This document shows positions 1-10,144 of a stretch of DNA of 64,000 bases, in pieces. The notes below the pieces were generated by a model. The model saw only the letters and a list, made by a program, of their open reading frames with translations, was not told the origin of the DNA and made no database searches. Within the stretch, counting starts at the first letter, position 1; each line of letters starts with the position of its first letter. Both the position numbers and the translations under genes were made by a program. The stretch is from assembly GCA_963681505.1 (NCBI GenBank), contig OY811972.1:5052332-5116331 (forward strand), given 5' to 3'. The DNA comes from Eunapius fragilis. Its lineage: Eukaryota > Porifera > Demospongiae > Spongillida > Spongillidae.

Positions 1-938
1 ACGCCAGATCAATTTGCATTGGAGTATATGCTTGCCAGCTTTGATACTCTATGAGGGGATTTTTATACCACATTCACACTACATGTCTGTGAATGTTGAC
101 TATTATATTTTTGCAAGGATAAAACCACATGCCTGTCAATGGATACCATATACAGTATGGTGGCCCAGCATGTGTCTTTTAAACCTTGCCATACAGGATG
201 TAGCATCAATGGTTGCTAATCCCTAGATTCTCTGTGTGAACAATATTTTATCTTACAGCTGTACAGTCTATAAAACCACATGCCTGCCTCCTTCCTGTAT
301 GGATACCATATTTGGTGGCCCAGTATGTGTCATAGCTTCTATGGCTGCTAAAACATGCAGGACCATGATGATCTCTAATTTTCAGCTGGAACCTATTACA
401 TGCACCTCTCTTAAGAGCTATCTATCTGCCTCGCTTTGCAGGACTAACTAACTTCCTGCATGATTCCATGTGTGGTGTCCCAGCATGTGGTCTTAAACTT
501 TGACACATATACTGTGGCTGCAAACCTGAACATGGAGCAATCCTTCCCTGGGTTCTGCAGTACATCATCTGGAACCAATTACAGCTCTTTTAAGAGCTGT
601 CACTCTGACTAAGAGATTATGGTTTGCAGGTTTATCAAATGGCAAATGGGGTTGCAGCTGTGACCTTGACTGCATGTAAATTAATGGATCTGTCTCTATA
701 GGCCCTAACCCCGGAATATGCATGACTTCACACAATTATATGTTGTACTTAACTCACAATCCAATCCTTATATCAGTTGATGTACGTTCTCTATACAAAA
801 CTGCTCTTAAAAATAGGCTTGCCTTCCTCCCATGTATGTGTTCATATGTCAAGGAGTCTACAGCTGCATGGCATGTGAACATGTTTCTCTGTGTCAACAT
901 TTATCTTGCAACTTTGCATTCATAAAACCACAAGCCTG
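1..938. repeat. Diverged direct-repeat units interrupted by Ginger1
   Basis: The phrase 'ataaaaccacatgcctg' (or a one-base variant) recurs near 119, 270 and 922. Each copy is followed by similar text: a TGGTGGCCCAG-like stretch, 'tatggctgctaaaacatgca', 'ttttcagctggaacc' and 'ctttgcaggactaactaactt'. The third unit is cut at 938 by the transposon and resumes at 8427. I see no convincing coding exon; the small open frames here follow the repeat. Confidence 0.6.
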
Positions 939-1095
939 TGTCACAGGACTACGCGTCCCCCCTAAAAATTGTCCGGCCGGATATTGTATCCTAGGACCCG
1001 GAGTCCGCCGGACGCCCAGTACTAGGATACAATGTCCGGCCGGACAACGTATCCTAGGATATCATGTCCCCCCTTAGAACTAGCGGTCCCCCTCC
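939..1095. repeat. Left terminal inverted repeat of the Ginger1 element
   Basis: The outer 24 bases match the right end with two transitions. Further in, the left end carries palindromes: GTCCGGCCGGA occurs twice and TATCCTAGGATA-like strings twice, ending in runs of C. The right end carries fewer copies of the same modules, so the two ends share units more than they share one long alignment. Confidence 0.8.
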
Positions 1096-1488
1096 CCCAT
1101 TTATACAGCGTTGCAATTATAAGCATGCATGTGCATGCCTCGGCATAAATAGGGCGTCGTATATATATATATATACTATAAGGGTGGTCAGCTAAAACCA
1201 CAAAAGAGAAATGAAACAGATTAGTAGCACCTATTTCAGTGTCTTGTTCTTTGAATATTATTTACAGTCCTATACACAACGCATTCAGCTCAGAGTATAA
1301 TTGTTATATCGAGATGCATGGTATCCATTGATACACGGAATTGCATGCACATAGTATATGGTAATGAATAAATGAGCTAGTTCGTGCTTATGAATTTGAT
1401 AGTTCATGATCAGTTGATTAATGGTACAGTTTGGCACATTTTACAGTGCCATTTGCATTTTAAGTTGCTCCAGGCCTTTTGGGGTATA

Positions 1489-4400
1489 CATAGGCGTCCC
1501 TAGGTGTTTCAGAAGGGGGGGGGGGGGGGGGGGGGGGGGGGCTATCCAAATCAAGGGGCGCCATGGGGGAGTGGCTTTGACTTATTAATTAGACATACAG
1601 TGATTATTCTGGAGCAAATGAGCAAATGAAATTAAAAATCACAGAACAAATTGATACAGAGTGGTTACATTGTGCATGACATATATCTACTCCATAAGTA
1701 GATTTGATACTTCTATTCTTCTTGGGTGCATCTTAAGAAAAATCTCCACCGCTGTGTCATAATTAACTGGATGCGCATAATGAATGTTCATAAGCGCTAA
1801 AGAAGAAAGCCGTTTACATATCATAGAGGACCTTAGCCAGTTTCTCAGACGGCGTATGGTAGAAAAACTTCTCTCGCAGGCGCAACTAGTGATTGCAACC
1901 AATTTTAATTAAGCGGAAAATATTAGGAAACCGCTCTTCATCGCAATTTATTAGTGCCGACGCCAAAGTATCCGGGCGATCAATAGCTGGACACATGGAC
2001 CATTTGCGCTTCCAAAGTCCCAACTCCTGGTCTACAAGAAACTTGTCGATGAGATCATCTTCATAAACACACTAATGACGTTGTTTACATCGACATCGCT
2101 ATTAAACTCATCCTGAACCACAATAGTTGGAACAAGAAACAATATCTTTGAAGCTTTATTGCAGAGAGCAGAAAATCGCGTATCCAGTTCTGAAGTAATG
2201 CAATCAAGCAATGGAATTGCCAGAGTTCTGCGATTATACTCTTGTATGGTGTCAGCTTGTGTGTTGTCCCTGTAAGATTGCTTCTGCGCAGTTCTAGGCA
2301 TACAAGGCTCTGTCCCAACTTGCCTACACAAACGTTCGGCTTGTTCGTATATCCTCTGGAACTCATCATTTATTCCTGCTCTCAGCACCTTGTAGTCCTG
2401 TTTGATAGCTTCAATGTCACGAAATGCTTTGATTAAATCAACTGTTTTCCCTTGAAGACACTTAGTGATCATGGCGAGAGGGTGCAATAGCCTGTATATA
2501 CTAACTATTGCAATGATAGTTCCAAAACTGCAAAGGGCATGGAGATGTGATGTTGTGTCATTTTTAGCTGCAGGTTCCCACCCACTTATGAGTGCATCTG
2601 GGTATTGATGAATGTCCTCACATGTTCCATTTATTATCTCAAGAGCTTTGATAATAAATGGAAAGCTCAGATAAAAATGCTCATATGCCTTGTCACGCTC
2701 TGCCCAACGAGTCTTACAGAGACCAAGAATTGCTTTTCTCTTACTACTACTGTGGTCATTGGTCCCCTTATCTACAACACACTCCAACAGTTTTTCTCTC
2801 TTTGGGGAATAATTAAAAAATATAGCCAAGCTTGTCATTTGAGTCAGTACCATTTGTATATTATTCTCTTTGCATGCTGATACAATTGAGAGGTTCAGAA
2901 TGTGGGAAGCACAGTGTGAATATACAGCCTTTGGATTTCCCTCAAGAATTCTCCCAGCTAAGCCTTTTTTAGTTCCTGACATATTTGATGCTCCGTCATA
3001 ACATTGTCCACGTAAATCCATAACATCAAGGTTATGTTTTTGGTAGAATTGGTCTATGGCATCAAACAAAACTTCTCCTGTTATCCTGTCCACATCAATA
3101 AACTCAATAAACTCCTCCCTAATTTGTCTTTTGGAGTCAACAAAGCGTACACACAATGAAAGAACTTCATCATTACTTGATGTTACTTCATCACAGATCA
3201 ATGTATGAAACTTTGCAGCTTTAATCTCATCAATAATATCTTGCTGGATGATATGCTTTCCTATAACCTCTATCATTTCATTTTGGCTACGATGACGAAT
3301 ATATGTAGCATTCTTCAGCAATGGCTTTCTCATGTGATCTCTCAGAGTGTCATCTTCTTGTGCAAACATTTCCAAGAGGGTTATGAAATTCCCTGGGTTT
3401 GAATTCCCAGGTTCTGATTCTTCATTATGACCTCTTAGGGCAATGCCCTGCTTGCCACAAAAGTGTATTACCTGAGCTATTCTTTTTAATATATGTCTGT
3501 AGGTATTGTATCGAACTTTTAAGTCACTGTCAACCATTGCCTTAATTGATGATTCTGGTTGTTCGAATCGATGTTTAATGCTCATAGAAGTAAAAATTGC
3601 ATCTTTATGATATTCTGTGTCATTGTGGCTGTGCTGCTTTTCATGCATTCGTTTGTAATCTTTGCAACCCTGGTTCACAAACTGTGATAGCTGATGCCTG
3701 TCCTTAAAACCTTTTTTACCAAAATGAATCGGAACAAATAGTGAACAGGGTAGGCAGAAAATGCTGTTTGTAGTTTGGCTGTAAACATAATTGTTGCTAA
3801 GCATTGTTGTACAGCATCGTCTACTGTCATTAGTCATTTGTACCAGTGGAAACTTGAAGTGTCTGAAATGGTGTGTTAAGATGATGTATTTTTCATGCTC
3901 TGTGAGAGACTGAAGTGATTGTTCGCAACGATTCCACATGTCTGCATTTGAAAGACCATCTGTACCATTAGGATACAAGACTTTGGCAATATCATACGGC
4001 ATATATGATGATGTTATGGCAGAGGGAGCAGTTGAGGTACTACACTGCATGACTGAGCTAGTTGACAATGATGCAGGTGGAGTAACATCAGAGGTGTTTA
4101 CCGGTACAGAAGAATCAATAGTGGATAAACCAGGATCAATGGTTGAGGCAGATGAAAGGGATGAAACTGATATAGTAGCAGACATGGATAGAGAAATTGA
4201 ATTGGTTAACTTAGAAGTACTTGATGGCAGATAATCATGCATTGGCAAAACGTTGTCGACAGAAAGTGATGAGACAGACATCGCACTGACAGGAGAAAAA
4301 GAATCAATCGCGATTGGCGGTGTACCAGGCAAAATGGTTGGTGATGCCGGAAAAGAAGAAATACTTGCAGGACACGATGGTATGAGTTCAGAAACAGAAG

Positions 4401-4773
4401 ACTTCGGAGGAACGATCGTTTCGTTCACGCTTGATATAGCAAAAAATGACTTAATTGGTGCAACCGATTGTGCGCTTGAAAGTAGTTGACGTTGTAACTT
4501 GGATCTTCGATTCTCAGCTCCGCTCAGCTTTCGCTTTGTGTTCGACATTTTAACAGCGTATTCGAAATTATTATATATACGGTAACGTACATGTATTTGT
4601 GAATGATGTAATACAAGCGGGAACTTAAAATACATCACAACAATCGACGATCGAGGATTGCGTGCGTGCCAGTGTCTGTGAGTGCATGCTCATAAAACGG
4701 GGGGGGCGCCATTATGTGGGGAGGGGGGGGGGGGGCATCTGCCCCAAATGCCCCCCCTATGGGGACACCCATG
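1489..4773 (-). mobile_element. hAT-type DNA transposon nested in the Ginger1 PHD finger
   Basis: Termini are CATAGGCGTCCC (1489-1500) and GGGACACCCATG (4762-4773), inverted with two transitions. They are flanked by identical GTATA (1484-1488 and 4774-4778). A 5-bp duplication is shorter than the 8 bp usual for hATs, though hAT subgroups with 5-6 bp are known. Both subterminal regions hold long G-rich tracts, including 27 G at 1515-1541. The body encodes a DUF4371/hAT-dimerisation transposase on the minus strand. The insertion splits the Ginger1 PHD finger, so it is younger. Confidence 0.85.
1687..4548 (-). pseudogene. hAT transposase, ZMYM1/DUF4371 type, 3' end frameshifted
   Basis: An open frame runs 838 codons from the likely start at 4548 (MSNTKRKLSGAENRR) to 2032; an in-frame Met lies 30 codons upstream. 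A Ser/Thr-rich low-complexity leader is followed by a TTF-type zinc finger (IFCLPCSLF near residue 264), then DUF4371. RNase H-like marks are LICDEVTSS (about 450), CYDGASNMSG (about 517), YSHCASHILNLS (about 544) and KTRWAERDKAYEHF (about 614). The coding sense continues in another frame after about 2065 (DKFLVDQELGLWKRKW) and again after about 1900 into the hAT dimerisation region (TSCACERSFSTIRRLRNWL, 1687-1902). Two frameshifts therefore break the C-terminus. Such proteins excise and insert their own element in the nucleus. Confidence 0.87.
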
Positions 4774-4778
4774 GTATA

Positions 4779-4978
4779 GAGGAGTCACATTTCTTGCGAA
4801 ACCATTCTTTGCAAGAACTGCATTGAATCGTTACTTCAGAATCTGGCAATCGGCAGTAGCACCTCACTTTAATCATCTTATTGGCCACAATATGATGGTT
4901 TTCTCTATCTGAACTAGGAAATGCAGTCATTCTTCCACTTTCCAAGCATTTCAATAGATGCTGCTGCATGAACATCAT
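4779..4978 (-). pseudogene. PHD finger, first half (split by the hAT insertion)
   Basis: The minus-strand frame ends with RCYCRLPDSEVTIQCSSC and KEWFRKKC, giving the first Cys pairs of a PHD finger. The usual final W-x-C-x2-C is missing here. It is found as KWHCKMC at about 1430-1455, immediately beyond the other end of the hAT element, in the same frame once the 3.3-kb insertion and one GTATA copy are discounted. The protein would stop at 1410-1412. PHD fingers usually read histone tails, which suggests chromatin-guided targeting. Confidence 0.8.
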
Positions 4979-5580
4979 GTCATATTTTCTGGAACATACA
5001 TCTTCACCACAACATAACCCAGTAGCATAAGCAATGGCATACGGGCACAGTCTGAGCTGTTGGTCTGTTTGTCAACATCAGTAAAGTGGAGGTACACAGC
5101 ATTGTTAGGGGTGAAAATAATGGAGCACATTTGGTCTATGGCATGATCAGTACAGGTCTGATACAGGCTGTCATAGATGTTTACATGACCTGATGGCAAT
5201 CCAAGGGGAGATCGTTAGCCAATGGTCTTCTCCATTATGAAAAATTTGTACGAAGTCCTTTCTCATGATGTCAAATGTTAGGTGGTATCCAAGTGTTGTT
5301 GCTTGTAGTCTCGATATACCATACTGACTGTGGAGAAGATATTGAGAAGCATTAATTATAGCATCATCCAACCACTGTGTATTAGACTCAATAATGGATT
5401 TATGTTCCTCAGATAGTAACACATCTCCTACTTCCAACCAGCATTTACTTTTCTTTGATACACGTTGTTTGACCCTGGTAATTGTCATTTTTCCTCCTTT
5501 AGGAGGATGGCTGATTCCATTGGTACTCATATTATCCTCAAAGACTGTAGTTATCCCATCAGTTTGAGGCTGACTTTGGT
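4979..5580 (-). pseudogene. Ulp1-like (C48) cysteine protease domain of Ginger1
   Basis: Starts after a TGCATAG acceptor. Recognisable pieces are WLDDAIINASQYLL (substrate-binding WL motif), GEDHWLTIS (catalytic His), GHVNIYDSLYQT (catalytic Asp) and NSSDCARMPLLMLLGY (nucleophile Cys). The pieces lie in different frames, with a shift near 5205 and another near 4980. Ulp1-type domains C-terminal to a Ginger integrase are described for Ginger1. They may de-conjugate SUMO-like modifiers, but the role in transposition is unknown. Confidence 0.75.
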
Positions 5581-5646
5581 CTATGCAAGAGGTTTACATA
5601 ACAAATAAGTAAAGTACTTGAACTCATGAAATGAATTTCAGCTTAC

Positions 5647-5977
5647 TTGTTATGGTGAGGCTATCAAGGGTTACCCCTTTCTCATTGCACAATTTTCTTG
5701 TATCCAAAATCCATTGGCAGAAGGTATCAATGTTTGTTGAAGACATTAGTACATATGTTTTGTCATATTTACTAATTGTTTTAAGGTTTGTAGCATTAGA
5801 ATTGTACCAATGCTTCACCAGTTCAATAGCTTCGACAGCGTATACATATAAATCAAGATCGAGAGTATGCTTTCTGAAGCGGTCAAACTCTTCTTCAAGT
5901 GTGTCATTCATTATTACAAAACTCTCCCCACAAATCACCCTCAATGGAACTTCTCCTCTATATGCCTGATGATTCAT
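5647..5977 (-). pseudogene. Central linker exon of the Ginger1 transposase
   Basis: A clean 110-residue minus-strand frame begins near NHQAYRGEVPLRVICGES and ends at a GTAAGC donor (5641-5646). It is rich in charged and aromatic residues and probably helical (TLEEEFDRFRKHTLDLDLY, VEAIELVKHWYNSN). I do not recognise a named domain. Its position between integrase and Ulp1-like protease suggests it belongs to the same protein. A TGA lies just upstream of its first Met in the same frame. Confidence 0.6.
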
Positions 5978-6104
5978 TCACAATTCAACAATAAGGTCTT
6001 TACTTAGAGCATACTCATTGATTTCCAGATTGTATGCAGTGGCTAAAATAATGGTACAAACAGTAATCAGTAATTATATATACATATTCATGTGTGCATG
6101 TATA

Positions 6105-7115
6105 ATGTACATCAAATTCTTCATCTTCTGCTGCTTCATATGCAAGCTCATCAGCTCCTGTTCTCCATAACAGAAGCAAGCTTGGTGAATACAACTGATC
6201 ATTAGGTATTTCATGAGCAGATGACTCCTTTCCTCTTTCAGTTTGGAAATCAGTTTCACCCTGTCCCTCCATGCATGCATTCTCATCACTACCAGCAGCT
6301 GGATATTCTTGCCTTTGTTGGTATATTTTCAGCTGGGCTGAGTTGTACTTCTTTTTTAGTATCTCCCCACTCTCATTCTTTAGTCGATATAACCCATTAC
6401 CACATAATTCATATGTGCCTGACCATTCCTTCGTCAATTTACCTCTTTTGCGAGTAAGATTTCTCATGTTTCTTAAAAGGACACGGTCTCCCAGCTGAAA
6501 TCCTGTTCTTGCATGCATACGGTCATAATACAGCTTCTGTTTAACTTGAGCATTCTGAATGTTGGATGTCACTTCTGTAAATACTTCAGTTCTCACCTCT
6601 TCCAGATTTGTTGCATATTCTTGAGCTTTACTTTCAATGCCAGTCATAGAAAAAAGCACATCGTTTCCATCTTTGCACTCAGTCTGTAGTTGGGGAGGTA
6701 GAACTGCTTCTCGCCCATACATCAGATAAAAGGGTGTGTATTTCGTCGTAGCATGAACGCTGGTGCGATACGAAAAAAGCACACATTCCAAATTTTCATC
6801 CCAGTCACTTTGATCTGCGTTTATGTACTTTACAAGAGACTTCGTCACTGTTTGATTTAACCTTTCATCCAATCCCGACCGTTTGTTTGCGGGTGATACG
6901 CACTAGCTATGCGATGCTCAATTCCTGTCAGCGAGAACAATTTCTCATTAAGAGAAATGACGAACTCTCGACCTTGGTCCGAAATGCATACTTTGAAACA
7001 GCCAAACCTAGTGATCAGGGATAGAACAAACTTTGCCACACCTTCGGCACATTTTGACGGAAGTGCTTGAGCTTCCGGCCATTTAGAAAAATAGTCGGTA
7101 CATGTTATTAGATAC
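6105..7115 (-). pseudogene. Integrase catalytic core and GPY/F-like domain of Ginger1
   Basis: Opens after a TTTCAAACAG acceptor with RYLITCTDYFSKWPEA (first catalytic Asp), then ISDQGREF (second Asp), then AYHPQTNG. A frameshift at about 6870 separates this from DERLNQTVTKSL, which holds the third acidic residue. It continues through YTPFYLMYGREAVLPP and GDRVLLRN to KEWSGTYEL, a GPY/F-like motif. No reverse transcriptase, protease/gag or LTR is adjacent, so this is not a Gypsy provirus. The tail is an acidic linker ending in a likely donor after EDEEFD. Confidence 0.85.
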
Positions 7116-7174
7116 CTGTTTGAAACCAAAACCATGCACCTTTAAACATCAAGCGTACATTTAATTTTCCTTAC

Positions 7175-7412
7175 CTGTTTTTGTTGCGTGTCAGTGTCAA
7201 TGGTCCAACAATATCGATACCAACTTGGTACCATACTTGAGCTCTCACCGGAATTGGATGTAGCTCAGCCGAAGCCTTAATTAATCTCTTGTTTGTTCGT
7301 TGGCAGGTGTCACATGTTCTTACATGTTCTTTTACGTCGTTCGTCATGTTCTGCTAGTAGAACCGGGAGCAGATCTTCTGTAACGTTTTGTCCCTACCAA
7401 AATGTCCTCCGC
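7175..7412 (-). pseudogene. Integrase H2C2 zinc-finger exon of Ginger1
   Basis: Flanked by CTATAG acceptor and CAG/GTAAGG donor. Minus-strand translation reads GGHFGRDKT, then SRFY, a TAG stop where a tryptophan would be usual, then VKEHVRTCDTCQRTNKR, then VWYQVGIDIVGPLTLTRNKN. The H-x(n)-H-x(n)-C-x2-C arrangement is the integrase_H2C2 finger that precedes the catalytic core in Gypsy and Ginger integrases. The upstream exon (about 7489-7657) carries GQLYIKGKNG and WVFDEEDQKRVMEACHDD, also typical of this region. Confidence 0.8.
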
Positions 7413-7662
7413 CTATAGATAAAAGAAAATTAGAATATGCGTGGTTTACATGTAGGTGGCTATATGCATGTGCGGGATGGCCGATTACATAGTTTGTCAT
7501 CGTGGCAAGCCTCCATCACTCTTTTTTGATCTTCCTCATCGAAAACCCAACGTCTAGCTTCCTGGCCATTCTTTCCCTTAATATACAACTGACCATCGTT
7601 GACTGTGAAATCTTGCGCTTTCCTGCGGATCGTCCTCTAAGTCTTCCATTGCTTTTCAGCTT

Positions 7663-8082
7663 CAGCGGCGGATCCGGGGGGGGGGGGGGGGGGGGGGCAC
7701 TCGGGGCACGTGCCCCCCCCCCCCCCGTCCATTTATGAATTCATAACTTTTCGGGCCGCATTTTATTATAATAGCTGCGCGATTGCGCTGCCTATTGATA
7801 TCCGCACGCATGAACTTTACTACTGTACTATATCCCGGGCCCCCCCGATACGCGATCATACCCCCCCCCTCCCCCCTCCGCTCTTCGTATCAGGCCAGAA
7901 ACCGACAGCACCCCCCCCCCCCCCCCCCCGCCTTTCGTATCGGGCCATAAACCGACAGCACCCACCCCCCCCCCCCTCCCCCGCTTTTCCTTTTCGTATC
8001 GGGCCTGAAGCCGACCCCACCCCATCCCCAGCCACACCCACCATCCGTGCCCCCCCCCCCCCCCTAAAACCTGTACCGCCGC
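7663..8082. mobile_element. Non-autonomous hAT-like MITE inside the Ginger1 start region
   Basis: It begins CAGCGGCGGATCC and ends GGTACCGCCGC-like, with AGCTT on both sides (7658-7662 and 8083-8087). The interior is 22 G at 7676-7697 and then repeated units of the form 'cttttcgtatcgggcc' plus 'aaaccgacagcacc' plus a C run, three times in near tandem. Skipping the insert and one AGCTT restores the Ginger1 frame just after its start codon. Confidence 0.75.
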
Positions 8083-8327
8083 AGCTTCTCTTGTGCACTC
8101 TTTTCAGCCATGGCGATGCCTCGTAACAGCACGTGGATCTAGCACTTGCGTCATTCTCCAATCAGGAACAACGTAATGTAAACAACGTGCTTCAGCTATA
8201 GCTAATAGCTATACATGTAGACCTATCCAATAAAGTACCTATTTTCTACCAACATTGAAAGAGTGAAAAGGACGTGTACAAGCAGATAACAGTAATTATT
8301 AGGCTTAACTACCTCGGTTCGATGAGG

Positions 8328-8426
8328 GGCAATGGGGGGACTGCCTATCCTAAGGGGGGACTCCGTATCCTAGGACCACGAGTCCGGCCGGACGCATAAT
8401 CCGGGGGGACGCATAATCCTGTGACA
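8328..8426. repeat. Right terminal inverted repeat of the Ginger1 element
   Basis: Read on the minus strand this end starts TGTCACAGGATTATGCGTCC. It then contains GTCCGGCCGGAC, a TCCTAGGATA palindrome and a GTCCCCCCTTA string, all also found at the left end. The GGCCGG core contains CCGG, the usual Ginger1 target motif. Confidence 0.8.
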
Positions 8427-8430
8427 CCTG

Positions 8431-8720
8431 CCCCTTCCTCCATATATGGTGGCACAGTGTGTGGTCTAAAAGCTAGCTTCTATGGCTGCTAAAACATGCA
8501 CATGGACCACCAATCAACCTCCATGATGTTCTCCTGTTTTCAGCTGGAACCAGTTACCTATTACATGCAGCTCTTTTCAATTTGGATAAGCGATTTATGC
8601 TTTGCAGGACTAACTAACTTCCTGCATGATTCCATGTATGGTGTCCCAGCATGTGGACTTAAAATCTCTATGGCTGCAAACCTGAACATTCCTGTGTTCT
8701 CAAGTATATCATTGTAATTT
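8431..8720. repeat. Continuation of the left-flank repeat unit
   Basis: The text resumes exactly where position 938 stops: 'ccccttcctcc', 'atggtggcacag', 'ttctatggctgctaaaacatg', 'ttttcagctggaacc', 'tgctttgcaggactaactaa'. It parallels 275-540 and so documents the pre-insertion site. No gene seen. Confidence 0.7.
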
Positions 8721-8990
8721 ATATATTTTTACCCATGCATAAGTTAAAGTGGCAGCAACCCTAGGCCTCTCTCTACGCATGATTGTGTGCAGTTTCACAT
8801 ATATCAGCAAATACTAGCCATTTGAAATGCAGGCCGTCTTAATTCAGCCCCACCCCCACCACCGCATTTATAGTTGGTTTGTTCAACACATTTATTATGG
8901 GAGGCCGTTCCAATAATTTAATACTTCCCTCGTATTAGATCAGTTTTGGTTTGTATAAAGCAACTTTCTCACTCACTCTTTACTTTAAGA

Positions 8991-9513
8991 TATGGAAGAG
9001 GTATGCATGTGTACATAGGATTTGCATGCATGGCATTATATCTATATAATATATATTATTACCCTTGTAGGTCACAGCAGAAGAAGCTGAGAATCTGTTT
9101 GCTGTTGACTCAGGTGAGGAGGGCCCTCCCTACTCTCCAATACCATTCTTGGTCCCTGCTCCGGTCCTGCTTGCCCCAGCTCTGGCCCCAGCTCCGCTGC
9201 TGCCCCCAGCTCCGCTGCTCCCACCTGTGCCACTGCTGGCCCACGCTCTGCTTGCCCCAGATCCGCCGCTGGCCCCAGCTCCGCTGCTCCCACCTGCGCC
9301 ACTGCTGGCCGGCTCCAGCTCCGCCACTGCTCCACTGGCTTCAGCTCCGCCACTGCTCCACTGGCCTCAGCTCCGCCACTGCCCCCAGCTCCACCTGCAC
9401 CACCGCTGGCCCCTGCTCCGCTGGCCCACGCTCTGCTTGCCCCAGCTCCACCGCTGGCCCCTGCTCCGCTGCTCCCACCTGCGCCACCGCTGGCCCCAGC
9501 CTCATGAGGAATA
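8991..9513 (+). CDS. Small two-exon proline/alanine-rich protein (uncertain)
   Basis: ATGGAAGAG at 8991 is followed by a good donor (GTATGC). After the acceptor CTTGTAG at about 9069 the frame continues VTAEEAENLFAVDSGEEG and then PPYSPIPFLVPAP. A GC-rich minisatellite (9160-9510) follows, encoding Pro/Ala/Leu repeats such as LLPPAPLLPP. The frame drifts inside the repeat: one frame ends PPAPPLAPAS at a TGA near 9510, another stays open to 9658. I do not recognise a family. The acidic start and clean splice sites favour a gene; the repeat makes the reading frame and length unsure. Confidence 0.4.
9160..9510. repeat. GC-rich minisatellite of CCAGCTCCGCTG-type units
   Basis: Short units built from 'ccagctccgctgctgccc' and 'ccagctccgccactgctcc' repeat about 15 times with small length changes. 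The local base composition is far more GC-rich than its surroundings. All long open frames here, on both strands, come from this repeat. Confidence 0.75.
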
Positions 9514-9841
9514 TGGCCCCATCCGTACTGGGGGCCTCTCGGAGCTCGGCCGTATAGAAGGCTTTATTATAAATTTACAACTAATGTTTTTTGAATGCTA
9601 TATAGCAGGGCTACCGATTGCGCCGTATCGATCTTCCGACCAAGTTAAAACAGTTTAGTTAAGAGCATGCATATGATTGCGCAGGGATGAATACTTCCTC
9701 GCCATGCGAAGTAATCTTGCATTACACGGCACGATTATTCAATACATGTATCTCTGATATAATACATGTTTATAATTTTAGCCCATTACCACAGGCGGAT
9801 CCCGGCTTACATGTACAGCGCCTAGCATAAAAATGTGTGAA

Positions 9842-10144
9842 ACAAGATATAAAAATTTAATTAAAATAAAATTGGTGATGTAGGATTTGTAGACAGCAAT
9901 TGAGTAAAAAGTAAAGAAACAAGGAATTACGGATATTAGGCATTCATTTAATTATAAATATTACAGACCTACATTATTTAGCAAATCTACCTCCTTGAAA
10001 TTCTGTGCTAAATGTAGGTCTGTAATATTTATAATTAAATGAATGCCTAATATCCGTAATTCCTTGTTTCTTTACTTTTTACTCAATTGCTGTCTACAAA
10101 TCCTACATCACCAATTTTATTTTAATTAAATTTTTATATCTTGT
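9842..10144. mobile_element. Fold-back (hairpin) element A
   Basis: The left arm 9842-9983 is nearly perfectly complementary to the right arm 10006-10144, with a 22-nt loop. The arm starts ACAAGATATAAAAATTT and contains 'ttggtgatgtaggatttgt' and 'aaagaaacaagg'. These correspond in order to 'ttggtggcatataggattt' and 'aaggaaacaagg' in element B and the equivalents in C, so the three form one family. No coding capacity. Confidence 0.85.

Larger units (their letters stand above)
1410..8111 (-). pseudogene. Ginger1 transposase gene (integrase-Ulp1-PHD), interrupted
   Basis: The gene starts at an ATG at 8111 (MAEKSAQEKL), is cut by the MITE after codon 9-10, and ends at a TGA at 1410-1412 beyond the hAT insertion. 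Inferred introns are about 7413-7488, 7116-7174 and 5581-5646, with another near 6000-6110. Lesions seen: a stop upstream of the 'GQLYIKGKNG' segment, a TAG inside the H2C2 finger, a frameshift after HPQTNG of the integrase, and frameshifts inside the protease part. The parts are annotated separately below. In the family the protein cuts and joins transposon ends in the nucleus; this copy cannot make a full product. Confidence 0.8.
939..8426 (-). mobile_element. Ginger1-type cut-and-paste DNA transposon, decayed, carrying two younger insertions
   Basis: Ends are TGTCACAGGA (939-948) and its complement TCCTGTGACA (8417-8426). They are flanked by identical CCTG (935-938 and 8427-8430), a 4-bp target duplication. 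Joining the flanks gives 'ccacaagCCTGccccttcctcc', which matches the uninterrupted repeat unit near 275 ('ccacatgcctgcctccttcctg'). The single minus-strand gene encodes an H2C2 zinc finger, a Gypsy-like integrase core with a GPY/F-like tail, a Ulp1-like protease and a PHD finger. Ginger1 elements are known to have TGTNR termini, 4-bp duplications, integrase-like transposases and a C-terminal Ulp1 or OTU protease. Known Ginger1 duplications are usually CCGG or CCGT, so CCTG is a variant. A hAT element (1489-4773) and a MITE (7663-8082) lie inside. Nonsense codons and frameshifts make this copy non-autonomous. Confidence 0.88.

Noticed and set aside
2242-4489. Several plus-strand frames opposite the hAT gene
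   Set aside because: Shadows of the long minus-strand transposase frame.
6105-7412. Gypsy LTR retrotransposon or provirus
   Set aside because: The integrase is Gypsy-like, but there is no RT, RNase H, gag or LTR. The Ulp1 and PHD parts, TIRs and 4-bp duplication fit Ginger1 instead.
7828-8161. Glycine-rich protein on the minus strand
   Set aside because: Translation of C runs inside the MITE.
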